DNA of 25,882 nucleotides from an uncultured Prevotellaceae bacterium (GTDB lineage: Bacteria > Bacteroidota > Bacteroidia > Bacteroidales > Bacteroidaceae), in the NCBI GenBank assembly GCA_937891085.1, contig CALAEY010000107.1:1-25882 (forward strand). The letters are read 5' to 3'. Below the pieces are notes generated by a model. It made no database searches, was not told where the DNA came from, and saw only the letters and a list, made by a program, of their open reading frames with translations. Positions 7,641 through 14,870 of this stretch are shown in pieces. Position 1 is the stretch's first letter. Each line of letters begins with the position of its first letter. The translations under genes were made by a program, and so were the position numbers.

Positions 7641-8582
7641 TTAAGATTTTTTCTCTCGATATTTAATGTTTCGAGGATGGTGCTCGATGATTTCGGCACG
7701 GAGCAAACTGCGGTCTATGTGGGTGTAGATCTCGGTGGTGGCGATGGACTCATGTCCCAGCATGGCTTGGATGGCGCGCAGGTTGGCTCCGCCTTCCAAG
7801 AGGTGGGTGGCGAAGCTGTGGCGGAAGGTGTGGGGACTGATGTTCTTTTGCAGCCCGATGGCTTCGGCGAGGTTCTTGATGATGTGGAACACCATGATGC
7901 GGGAGATGGCATTGCCCCAACGTGCCAGGAAGACGTAGTCTTCGAAGCCCTTGCGGTAGCGCCAGCGCTTGCGGTCGATAAGCCAGTAGTTGATCTCCTT
8001 GATGGCACGGTCGGAGATGGGTACCAGGCGCTGCTTGCTGCCTTTGCCTTCTACACGGATGAAGCCTTCTTCGAGGTAGAGGTCGCTGAGCTTGAGGTGG
8101 CAGAGCTCTGACACACGGAGGCCGCAGCTGTAGAGGGTCTCGAGGATGGCACGGTTGCGCTGCCCTTCTGGCAGGCTGAGGTCGATGGCACCGATGAGTT
8201 GGTCTATCTCGTCGAGGGTGAGCACCTCGGGGAGCTTCACGCCTATCTTGGGGCCCTCAAGGAGTTCGCTGGGGTCGGCTTCGAGCACATCGGTGACGAT
8301 GAGGAAGTGGTAGAACGACTTGATGCCGCTCAGGATGCGGGCCTGGGAGCGGGGATGGATGCCGATGTCATGAAGGCCTGCGGCGAATTGCTGCAGGTTT
8401 TCAAGCTTGGTGTCGAGGACGCTGATGTGCTCGCCCTCAAGGAAGGTAAGCAACTTCTGCAAGTCGGCCATGTAGGCTTCATAGGTGTTCTCGGAGAGTC
8501 CTTTCTCCAGCTTCAGGTATTGTTGGTACTGCCTGATGAGGGCTGCTTGTTTTTCTTTGGCTTCTAGATTTTCGTTGTCCAT
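7641..8582 (-). CDS. xerD: Site-specific tyrosine recombinase XerD
   Basis: A 313-residue tyrosine recombinase of normal XerD length. It has the N-terminal SAM-like core-binding domain (about 8-100) and a catalytic domain containing all expected residues: R156 in CGLRVSEL, K180 in GKGSKQRLVP, H251 and R254 in SPHTFRHSFATHLL, H277 in LGHESI, and the nucleophile Y286 in TTEIYTHI. XerD with XerC resolves chromosome dimers at dif near the division septum, and mobile elements often use it. The genomic position among housekeeping genes and the complete catalytic set favour the chromosomal recombinase over a phage or transposon integrase. It is divergent from aroQ, with 105 bases between the starts. 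Confidence 0.9.
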   Translation of the reverse strand: MDNENLEAKEKQAALIRQYQQYLKLEKGLSENTYEAYMADLQKLLTFLEGEHISVLDTKLENLQQFAAGLHDIGIHPRSQARILSGIKSFYHFLIVTDVLEADPSELLEGPKIGVKLPEVLTLDEIDQLIGAIDLSLPEGQRNRAILETLYSCGLRVSELCHLKLSDLYLEEGFIRVEGKGSKQRLVPISDRAIKEINYWLIDRKRWRYRKGFEDYVFLARWGNAISRIMVFHIIKNLAEAIGLQKNISPHTFRHSFATHLLEGGANLRAIQAMLGHESIATTEIYTHIDRSLLRAEIIEHHPRNIKYREKKS

Positions 8583-8610
8583 GAGTTAAATGCATACTTT
8601 TTATTGGGTG

Positions 8611-8668
8611 CAAAATTATAAAAAAAAGATAAAAAACAGCATTCATGCACGTTTTTATATTACCTTTG
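8611..8668. promoter_or_regulatory. Divergent promoters between xerD and aroQ
   Basis: A -7 box TACCTTTG lies on the plus strand at 8661-8668, 20 bases before the aroQ start. A second one, TAATTTTG, lies on the minus strand at 8618-8611, 28 bases before the xerD start. Neither has a clear -33 TTTG at the usual distance. The two -33 regions would overlap around 8637-8642, so the promoters may compete. Confidence 0.5.
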
Positions 8669-8687
8669 TCATGGAATCGTAACATTA

Positions 8688-9119
8688 ATGACAATGAGAA
8701 TACAGATTATCAACGGACCCAACCTGAATCTGCTGGGGGTGCGCGAGCCTTCGATCTACGGTCACAGCAGCTTTGAGGACTATCTGAAGGAGCTGCGCGG
8801 ACGCTATCCGGAGGTGCAGATAGACTACTTCCAGAGCAATGTGGAGGGGGAAATGATCAACAAGCTGCAAGAGGTGGGCTTCGAGGCCGACGGCATCATC
8901 CTGAACGCTGGGGCCTACACGCATACGTCGGTGGCGCTGCATGATGCCATTCGCTCCATCACCTCACCGGTAGTGGAGGTGCATATCTCTAATGTTCACG
9001 CACGCGAAGCTTTCAGACACCAGTCTATGATCTCGGCGGCTTGCCAAGGGGTGATACTGGGCTTCGGCTTGGATTCTTACCGCCTGGCGCTGGAGGCGCT
9101 GCTGGCTCTGAAGCGATGA
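8688..9119 (+). CDS. aroQ: Type II 3-dehydroquinate dehydratase
   Basis: The 143-residue protein contains every hallmark of the small dodecameric type II enzyme: GPNLNLLGVREPSIYG (10-25, with the catalytic Tyr24), QSNVEGE (49-55), NAGAYTHTSVALHDA (73-87), and VEVHISNVHAREAFRHQS with the catalytic His99. It dehydrates 3-dehydroquinate to 3-dehydroshikimate in the shikimate pathway in the cytoplasm. Two start codons lie six bases apart (8688 and 8694). The second, giving MRIQIING, is equally plausible. Its stop overlaps the start of the O-methyltransferase gene (ATGA), which implies translational coupling. Confidence 0.95.
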   Translation: MTMRIQIINGPNLNLLGVREPSIYGHSSFEDYLKELRGRYPEVQIDYFQSNVEGEMINKLQEVGFEADGIILNAGAYTHTSVALHDAIRSITSPVVEVHISNVHAREAFRHQSMISAACQGVILGFGLDSYRLALEALLALKR

Positions 9120-9751
9120 CACTGGAGGAGTATATACTGGCGCACATAGACCCTGAGGGCGACTATCTGCACGAACTGTACCGCCACACGCATCTGGAGC
9201 TGCTCTACCCGCGCATGGCATCGGGGCATCTGCAGGGACGCATCCTGAAGATGCTCACGGAGATGGTGCGCCCCAAACGGGTGCTGGAGATAGGGACTTA
9301 CAGCGGCTACTCGGCGCTGTGCCTGGCGGAGGGTCTGCCTGAGGACGGGCATCTCTACACCATAGAGATCAACGATGAGCAGGAGCACTTCACACGCCCG
9401 TGGCTGGAGGGATCGGCCTATGCGGACAAGATCACGATGCTGATAGGGGATGCCTTGCAACTGGTGCCGAAGCTGGGGGTGACGTTCGACATGGCGTTCA
9501 TCGATGCTGATAAGCGGCACTATACCGACTACTACGAACTGGTGCTGTCTGTGCTGCGCCCAGGTGGCTTCATCTTGGCGGACAACACGCTGTGGGACGG
9601 CCATGTGGTGGTGGAGGAGGTGAAGGAGAGCGACCTTCAGACGCAGGGCATCAAGCGCTTCAACGACCTCGTGGCAGCAGACAACCGCGTGGAGAAGGTG
9701 ATTCTCCCGCTGCGTGACGGACTTACGATTATTAGGAAATTGAGAAATTGA
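9116..9751 (+). CDS. Class I SAM-dependent O-methyltransferase (COMT-like)
   Basis: I start this gene at the ATG that overlaps the aroQ stop (ATGA). The longer frame from 9041 would be buried inside aroQ, and its extra N-terminus resembles nothing. The 211-residue product has the motif I SAM-binding loop VLEIGTYSGYSAL (56-68) and motif II-like YTIEIN. Metal-binding acidic residues typical of the caffeoyl-CoA/catechol O-methyltransferase family occur in FIDADKRHY (128-136) and LADNTLWDG (154-162). The substrate cannot be told from sequence. In this family it is usually a catechol-like hydroxyl, methylated with Mg2+. A physiological link to aroQ is not obvious, so the pairing may reflect only conserved gene order. 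Confidence 0.88.
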   Translation: MTLEEYILAHIDPEGDYLHELYRHTHLELLYPRMASGHLQGRILKMLTEMVRPKRVLEIGTYSGYSALCLAEGLPEDGHLYTIEINDEQEHFTRPWLEGSAYADKITMLIGDALQLVPKLGVTFDMAFIDADKRHYTDYYELVLSVLRPGGFILADNTLWDGHVVVEEVKESDLQTQGIKRFNDLVAADNRVEKVILPLRDGLTIIRKLRN

Positions 9752-9771
9752 GAGATTGAGAAATTGAGAGA
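9738..9771. repeat. Four 8-bp tandem repeats between convergent genes
   Basis: Four in-register copies of RATTGAGA run from the last codons of the O-methyltransferase gene up to the stop of the lolE-like gene. The whole 23-base gap between the convergent genes consists of this repeat, with no hairpin terminator. Confidence 0.65.
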
Positions 9772-9774
9772 TTT

Positions 9775-11004
9775 TCAATTTTTCAGCAGTTTCTTGCTGA
9801 GATAAATCACGGGATAGCGGACGGCAAGGAAGCCGATGAGGAGCACGGTGACGAAGATAAGGAGGATATCGGTGAGGTGAACACTCACGGGATAGGCATC
9901 GACGAGGAAGTTTTCGCCAGTTCCCAGGGTGATGAGCCCGAAGCGCTGCTGTAGGTAGCAGAGCAGGAGGCCGAGGAGGATACCGATGATGGTGCCGAAG
10001 AAGGTGATGAGGTGGCCTTCCATGAGGAAGATGCGCATGATGAGCTTATCATCGGCACCGAGATTTCGCAAGGTCTGCACATTCTCTTCCTTATCGATGA
10101 TGAGCATGGACAGCGAGCCTATGACATTGAAGCTGGCGATGATGAGGATGAACGTGAGAAACAGGTAGGAGATGAACTTCTCTATCTCCATGATCTTATA
10201 GACATCGGCCTGCTGCTCGTACTGGTTTTTCACGGAGAACCGATCGCCTGCTATCTGCTCCATCTCTTTCTTCACCTGACTGATATCGCTGCCTGGCTTC
10301 AGACGCACTTCGATGGCAGAGACCTCCTTGGTATAGTTAAAGAGCCTGCGGGCAAAGCTGAGGGAGGTGAGGATGTAGTGGGCATCGTACTTATCCTGCC
10401 CCACGAGGAAGGTGAGGCCTGGGGAATGGAGGTATTCACGATTGAACGCTGCCGAGGGGTTGGCGATATTGACATGCACGTTGCGCTTAGGGGCATAGAC
10501 CTCCAGCGGATCTACAAACTCCAAGCCGGTGCCAAGCTGCGCCAAGATCTGCGCGCCTGCCACGCCATAATCGACCACTTCATCCTTCAGGATAAAACGC
10601 CCTGCCCCGTAGAGCAGGCTGTCTATCTCGGTGAGCTCCTCGAAATTGTCCCCCACCCCCTTGATGGTCACCATGAGTTGGCGGTCCTTATAGCGCACCA
10701 TGGCATTCTCCTCCACCGTGGGCATCCACACCGCTACCTGCGGCAGTGACTCCATGCGTTTGATGCGCATCTCATCAGGGTCGAACACCTTGCCTTCATT
10801 GACCGTGATCTTAAGTTGGGGATCGAAGCTGGTGAAGAAGCTCGCCACCATCTCCTGAAAGCCATTGAACACAGAGAGCGTACAAACCAGTGCCAAGGTG
10901 GCCAAGGCTACCCCACACACCGAGATGGCCGAGATGATGTTCACGGCATTGTGCTTTTTCTTGGAGAAGAGGTAGCGGCGGGCTATGTAGAGGCTCAAGT
11001 TCAT
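9775..11004 (-). CDS. LolC/LolE-family lipoprotein-releasing ABC transporter permease
   Basis: This 409-residue protein has the MacB/FtsX-type topology of LolC/E. The N-terminus MNLSLYIARRYLFSKKKHNAV is followed by TM1 (about 20-46), a large periplasmic domain (about 50-272), and three C-terminal helices (about 275-300, 328-352, 376-396). The coupling region KEENVQTLRNLGADDKLIMRIF (about 305-326), between TM2 and TM3, faces the ATPase. Such permeases, with the LolD ATPase, release lipoproteins from the inner membrane for transport to the outer membrane. No LolD gene lies nearby, so the ATPase must be encoded elsewhere. The gene begins 13 bases after the rbfA stop and ends the ten-gene minus-strand run. 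Assignment to LolE rather than LolC is not possible by eye. Confidence 0.85.
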   Translation of the reverse strand: MNLSLYIARRYLFSKKKHNAVNIISAISVCGVALATLALVCTLSVFNGFQEMVASFFTSFDPQLKITVNEGKVFDPDEMRIKRMESLPQVAVWMPTVEENAMVRYKDRQLMVTIKGVGDNFEELTEIDSLLYGAGRFILKDEVVDYGVAGAQILAQLGTGLEFVDPLEVYAPKRNVHVNIANPSAAFNREYLHSPGLTFLVGQDKYDAHYILTSLSFARRLFNYTKEVSAIEVRLKPGSDISQVKKEMEQIAGDRFSVKNQYEQQADVYKIMEIEKFISYLFLTFILIIASFNVIGSLSMLIIDKEENVQTLRNLGADDKLIMRIFLMEGHLITFFGTIIGILLGLLLCYLQQRFGLITLGTGENFLVDAYPVSVHLTDILLIFVTVLLIGFLAVRYPVIYLSKKLLKN

Positions 11005-11017
11005 GCCAGAAGGTGCA

Positions 11018-11356
11018 TCAGTTGCCTTTCAGCAGTTGGTCGATATGCTCGATGTAATCCAGAGAGTCGTCTATGAAGAAGCGCAGTTCCGGAATGATGC
11101 GCAACTGCTTCCCCAGACGCTTGCCAACGTCGTAACGCACGGTCTTCACGTTGGCGTTGATGTTTTTCAACAATTCCTCCCCACGCTCGGATGGGAAGAT
11201 GCTCAGGTGGATGGTAGCCACACTGAGGTCGGGACTGATGCGGACATTGGTCACAGAGATAAGCACCCCGTGGGTGGCCTGTGTCTGACGCTGGAAGATC
11301 TCGCTCAGCTCTTTCTGTATCAGTCGTTCTATCTTACTTTGACGTGTTGTTTCCAT
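11018..11356 (-). CDS. rbfA: 30S ribosome-binding factor RbfA
   Basis: A 112-residue protein of normal RbfA length and pattern: N-terminal RQSKIERLIQKELSEIFQR, the central VLISVTNVRISPDLSVATIHLSIF, and the C-terminal RLGKQLRIIPELRFFIDDSLDYIEHIDQLL, the L-R-x-x-P-x-L-x-F-x-x-D signature of the KH-like fold. RbfA assists late 16S rRNA 5'-end maturation and is released from the nascent 30S subunit. It lies between sufS and the lolE-like gene on the same strand, in the same gene run as infB and rimP, two other translation-related genes. Confidence 0.92.
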   Translation of the reverse strand: METTRQSKIERLIQKELSEIFQRQTQATHGVLISVTNVRISPDLSVATIHLSIFPSERGEELLKNINANVKTVRYDVGKRLGKQLRIIPELRFFIDDSLDYIEHIDQLLKGN

Positions 11357-11382
11357 ATAGTTTTCATTTTTATTATTACATT

Positions 11383-12591
11383 TTACATGAACATCTGACT
11401 GACGCGGCGCACGGCAGCTACCAAGGCATCGACTTCCTCCATGGTATTGTAGAAGGCGAAGGAGGCGCGCAAAGTGCCTTCTATGCCCAAGCGCTGCATC
11501 AACGGCTGTGCACAGTGATGTCCCGTGCGCACGGCAATGCCCAGACGATCGAGCAGGGTGCCCATGTCGAACGGATGGATATCGCCTACCAGAAATGAGA
11601 TCACGGCGCCGCGCTCTGGGGCTTCTCCGATGATGCGCATGCCAGGAATGGTGCGAAGCTGTTGCAACGCATAGTCGGTCAGTGTGGTCTCATAGGCAGC
11701 TATCTTCTCCATGCCGATCTGCTCTACATAGTGCAGTGCTGCCGTGAGGCCCGTAGTGCCCACAAAGTCGGGCGTGCCTGCCTCGAACTTGAAGGGCAAT
11801 TCGTTGAAGGTGGTATGCTCGAAGCTGACGTGCCCTATCATCTCGCCGCCGCCCTGATAAGGAGGCAACCGATCGAGCCACTTCTCCTTGCCGTAAAGCA
11901 CGCCTATGCCCGTAGGACCGTAGATCTTATGCCCAGAGAATGCCAAGAAATCGGCATCAAGCTGCTGCACATCTACAGGAATGTGAGGTACCGACTGTGC
12001 GGCATCTATCAGCACTGGCACGTCATGGGCATGGGCCGTCTGGATGATGCGCTCCACGGGATTGACGGTACCCAGCACGTTGGAGACATGCGCCACGCTC
12101 ACGATACGGGTATGTTCGTTGAATAATTGTTCGTAAGCTTCAAGGTCCAACTCTCCCTTATCGGTCATCGGAATGACGCGCAGCTTAATACCCTTGCGGG
12201 AAGCCAGAAGCTGCCAAGGCACGATGTTGCTGTGATGCTCCATCACAGACACAATGACCTCATCGCCCTGCTGCATGCATTGCTCTCCAAAGCAAGCAGC
12301 CACCAGATTGATGCTCTCCGTGGTGCCACGTGTGAAGATGACTTCCTTGGTGCTGGCCGCATGGATAAACTGACGCACCGCCTCACGGCTGGCCTCATGA
12401 AGATCGGTGGCGCGCTGCGAAAGGTAGTGCACACCGCGATGCACGTTGGCATTCACCGTGTAATACTCCTCCGTCATGGCATCTATCACCGCACGAGGTT
12501 TCTGCGTAGTAGCGGCATTGTCCAGATAAACCAAAGGCTTGCCATAGACTTGCTGCGCCAAAATAGGGAAATCAGACCGTCTTTCGAACAT
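11383..12591 (-). CDS. sufS: Cysteine desulfurase SufS (class II NifS-like)
   Basis: A 402-residue PLP enzyme of the SufS type. It shows YLDNAATTQKP near the N-terminus, EHHSNIVPWQ (118-127), the PLP-binding lysine K222 in FSGHKIYGPTGIG, and the catalytic C360 in VRTGHHCAQPLM. The last of these is the group II signature, distinguishing SufS from IscS. It removes sulfur from cysteine to make a persulfide, which is passed to SufBCD for Fe-S cluster assembly. No sufE or sufU acceptor gene is present in the window. The ATG (12591) overlaps the first unit of the heptamer repeat block that separates it from sufD by about 100 bases. Confidence 0.94.
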   Translation of the reverse strand: MFERRSDFPILAQQVYGKPLVYLDNAATTQKPRAVIDAMTEEYYTVNANVHRGVHYLSQRATDLHEASREAVRQFIHAASTKEVIFTRGTTESINLVAACFGEQCMQQGDEVIVSVMEHHSNIVPWQLLASRKGIKLRVIPMTDKGELDLEAYEQLFNEHTRIVSVAHVSNVLGTVNPVERIIQTAHAHDVPVLIDAAQSVPHIPVDVQQLDADFLAFSGHKIYGPTGIGVLYGKEKWLDRLPPYQGGGEMIGHVSFEHTTFNELPFKFEAGTPDFVGTTGLTAALHYVEQIGMEKIAAYETTLTDYALQQLRTIPGMRIIGEAPERGAVISFLVGDIHPFDMGTLLDRLGIAVRTGHHCAQPLMQRLGIEGTLRASFAFYNTMEEVDALVAAVRRVSQMFM

Positions 12592-12690
12592 TAAACATTA
12601 AACGTTAAACATTAAACATTGAGCATTGAACATTCAGAGCCCTTAACTCTAAACTCTAAACCCTAAACTCTAAACCCTAAACCCTAAACC
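12589..12690. repeat. Heptamer tandem repeats between sufD and sufS, partly telomere-like
   Basis: Fourteen heptamers in one register: seven CATTAAA-type units (12589-12637), one AGCCCTT (12638-12644), then six AACYCTA units (12645-12686) and a partial AACC. The first unit contains the sufS start codon, and the last touches the sufD stop. Confidence 0.85.
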
Positions 12691-12691
12691 A

Positions 12692-14044
12692 TCACCCTTT
12701 CCTGCAGATGCCGCAAGACGCACAGGCCTTGCCAAGCTCGCCACGGAAACGGAGCTCCACCAACTGGCGAAGTCGGTCTTTCAGGGTATCTATCTGCACG
12801 GCATCGATGACATCGTCAACAAAGGCAAACATCAGCAAGAGGCGGGCTTCTTTCTCGGAGATACCACGCTGGCGCATGTAGAAGAGCGCAGCCTCATCAA
12901 GCTGCCCCACGGTGGCACCATGGCTACACATCACATCGTCGTTGTAGATCTCAAGTTGTGGCTGGGTGTACATGCGGGCTTCACGCGTAGCGCAAAGATT
13001 ACGGTTGGTCTGCTGCGACTCTGTGTGATGCGCACCTGGCTGTACCTTCACCAAACCTGCAAAGGCACCGATAGCCCGATTGTCGAGCACATATTTGAAG
13101 AGCTGATTGCTGGTGCAATGAGGCACCGCATGCTCCACATATACTTGATTGTCAACTACCTGCTCTCCGTCTTCTATAGCCATGCCATAGGCGCGCAGGG
13201 AAGCGCCCTCTCCCACAAAGCGCACGCAGGTGGTATTGCGCGTCACACCGCCCAGAAGGGTCGTGCCATTGAGCAGTACTTGGCTGCCTGCTTCCTGCTG
13301 CACATACAACTGACTAAGGCGCACATGCTGGGAAGTGGTTTCTTCCAATTCGTAGTAATCGAACACGGCATTCTCGCCAACAAAGACCTCCACCACTTGG
13401 GTAGCGAGGCTCTTTGCCCCTTCCTGGGCATGGTCGCATGCCAAAAGGCGGAGCTGTGCCCCTGGTTCCAAGACCACCAAAATGCGACGATTCACCATCA
13501 TGTCGATCTCCGAACGCATCAAGTTGATCAGCTGCAACGGATGCTCCATGACCACCCCCCGAGGGATATACACGAAGAATCCGTCTTGCACGAAAGCGGT
13601 ATTGAAGGCGGTGATGCCATCGGTTTGTACCTCTGCCAACTTGCCGTAATAGGCGCTCACCAATTCAGGATGGCGCAGGGAAATCTCCTTGAGGCTCCCC
13701 ACCAATACCCCTTCCGGAAGAGGCTTATGCTGCTCTGAAGCGGTATGAAACCCATCGTTTACGATGAAGTAAGGCGAAGTGCTCAGTTGTGGCACACTAC
13801 CACGGAACACCTCATAAGGATTGACTTCCACAGGCACACGGCGCAGATTCAAGCCATAGTCGGGCTCGAAAAGTTTGCTGATGTCGGTGTATCTGTACTT
13901 TTCCAACTTCCGCGTAGGAAAACCCTGCTTGCAGAAAGCCTGAAAAGCCTCCGCACGAGAAGCATTCAACACAGGCGTGCTGTGCTTCGACAGCAAATCC
14001 CCATGCTGCTGATAGAGGTCAATATATTGCTGTTCGGCACTCAT
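12692..14044 (-). CDS. sufD: Fe-S cluster assembly scaffold protein SufD
   Basis: I place the start at ATG 14044 (MSAEQQYIDLYQQ), two bases after the sufC stop. The longer frame from 14074 would overlap sufC and adds an unlikely basic leader. The 450-residue product shows the SufB/SufD beta-helix family pattern, with KYRYTDISKLF near the N-terminus, YIPRGVVMEHPLQLINL in the middle and the conserved PGAHHTESQQTNRNL toward the C-terminus. It forms SufBC2D with SufB and SufC, the scaffold on which Fe-S clusters are built. The C-terminus ends ACASCGICRKG, a CxxCxxC cluster that I do not associate with the core SufD fold. The next gene, sufS, is separated by a heptamer repeat block. Confidence 0.92.
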   Translation of the reverse strand: MSAEQQYIDLYQQHGDLLSKHSTPVLNASRAEAFQAFCKQGFPTRKLEKYRYTDISKLFEPDYGLNLRRVPVEVNPYEVFRGSVPQLSTSPYFIVNDGFHTASEQHKPLPEGVLVGSLKEISLRHPELVSAYYGKLAEVQTDGITAFNTAFVQDGFFVYIPRGVVMEHPLQLINLMRSEIDMMVNRRILVVLEPGAQLRLLACDHAQEGAKSLATQVVEVFVGENAVFDYYELEETTSQHVRLSQLYVQQEAGSQVLLNGTTLLGGVTRNTTCVRFVGEGASLRAYGMAIEDGEQVVDNQVYVEHAVPHCTSNQLFKYVLDNRAIGAFAGLVKVQPGAHHTESQQTNRNLCATREARMYTQPQLEIYNDDVMCSHGATVGQLDEAALFYMRQRGISEKEARLLLMFAFVDDVIDAVQIDTLKDRLRQLVELRFRGELGKACASCGICRKG

Positions 14045-14046
14045 AC

Positions 14047-14799
14047 TTACTCTCCCAACTCTTCTTTGATCCAATCGTAACCACGTTTTTCCAGTTCTAA
14101 GGCCAACTCCGGACCTGCCGTCTTCACGATGCGACCCTTATAGAGCACATGCACCACATCAGGCTTGATATAGTCGAGCAGACGCTGATAGTGCGTGATG
14201 ACGATGCAACTAGTTTCTGGGGTCTTCAGCTTGTTGACTCCCTCTGCCACAATGCGGAGCGCATCGATGTCAAGACCAGAGTCGGTTTCATCCAATATGC
14301 TGAGGCGAGGCTCCAGCATAGCCATCTGGAAAATCTCATTACGCTTCTTCTCGCCGCCAGAGAAACCCTCATTGACGGAGCGATTGGCCAACTTATTATC
14401 CAGTTCCACCACGGCGCGCTTCTCTCGCATCAGTTTCAGGAACTCACTGGCACTTAGCGGTGGCAGTTGCTGATACTTACGCTTCTCATTCACGGCAGCA
14501 CGCATGAAGTTCACCATGCTCACGCCCGGAATCTCCACAGGATACTGGAAGCTCAGGAAGAGTCCCTCATGGCTGCGGTCTTCTGGTGAAAGCTCCAGCA
14601 GATTCTTACCATAGAAGGTCACGCTGCCCTTCGTCACTTCGTAGGCAGGATTTCCCACCAGCACGGAAGATAGCGTACTCTTACCAGAACCATTCGGTCC
14701 CATGATGGCATGCACCTCACCTGGCTTTACCGTCAGGTTGATGCCTCTCAATATTTCTTTGCCAGCTACATTGGCATGTAAGTCTTTAATCTCTAACAT
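14047..14799 (-). CDS. sufC: Fe-S cluster assembly ATPase SufC
   Basis: I choose the start at ATG 14799 (MLEIKDLHANVAGKEIL), which matches SufC N-termini. The upstream ATG at 14823 lies in repeat-like DNA. The 250-residue protein is an ABC-type ATPase with Walker A GPNGSGKST (34-42), the Q-loop region SFQYPVEIPGVS, the signature FSGGEKKRNE (about 147-156), and the SufC-type Walker B ILDETDSGLDIDAL. SufC drives conformational change in the SufBCD scaffold in the cytoplasm. It is not a transporter. sufD follows after two bases, so the two are translationally coupled, while an AT-rich repeat block of about 70 bases separates it from sufB. Confidence 0.95.
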   Translation of the reverse strand: MLEIKDLHANVAGKEILRGINLTVKPGEVHAIMGPNGSGKSTLSSVLVGNPAYEVTKGSVTFYGKNLLELSPEDRSHEGLFLSFQYPVEIPGVSMVNFMRAAVNEKRKYQQLPPLSASEFLKLMREKRAVVELDNKLANRSVNEGFSGGEKKRNEIFQMAMLEPRLSILDETDSGLDIDALRIVAEGVNKLKTPETSCIVITHYQRLLDYIKPDVVHVLYKGRIVKTAGPELALELEKRGYDWIKEELGE

Positions 14800-14870
14800 T
14801 TCATTTAATTGAGAATTGAACATTGAGAATTATTCACATGAAAAATAATTCATAATTCATAATTCAAAAA
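14800..14870. repeat. AT-rich short direct repeats between sufB and sufC
   Basis: ATTGAGAATTGA-type units at about 14807-14830 (ATTGAGAATTGAACATTGAG) are followed by TAATTCA repeated three times at 8-base intervals (14846-14868). The first block is related to the RATTGAGA units at 9738-9771 and to the CATTGAG/CATTGAA units at 12617-12630. Confidence 0.6.

Noticed and set aside
7641..8582. Integrase of a mobile element
   Set aside because: Length, the complete XerD residue set and the housekeeping neighbours favour the chromosomal recombinase. No att-like repeats or cargo genes adjoin it.
12645..12690. True telomere or eukaryotic contamination
   Set aside because: The repeats lie between sufD and sufS in a normal bacterial operon, mixed with CATTAAA units, and are interstitial and few.
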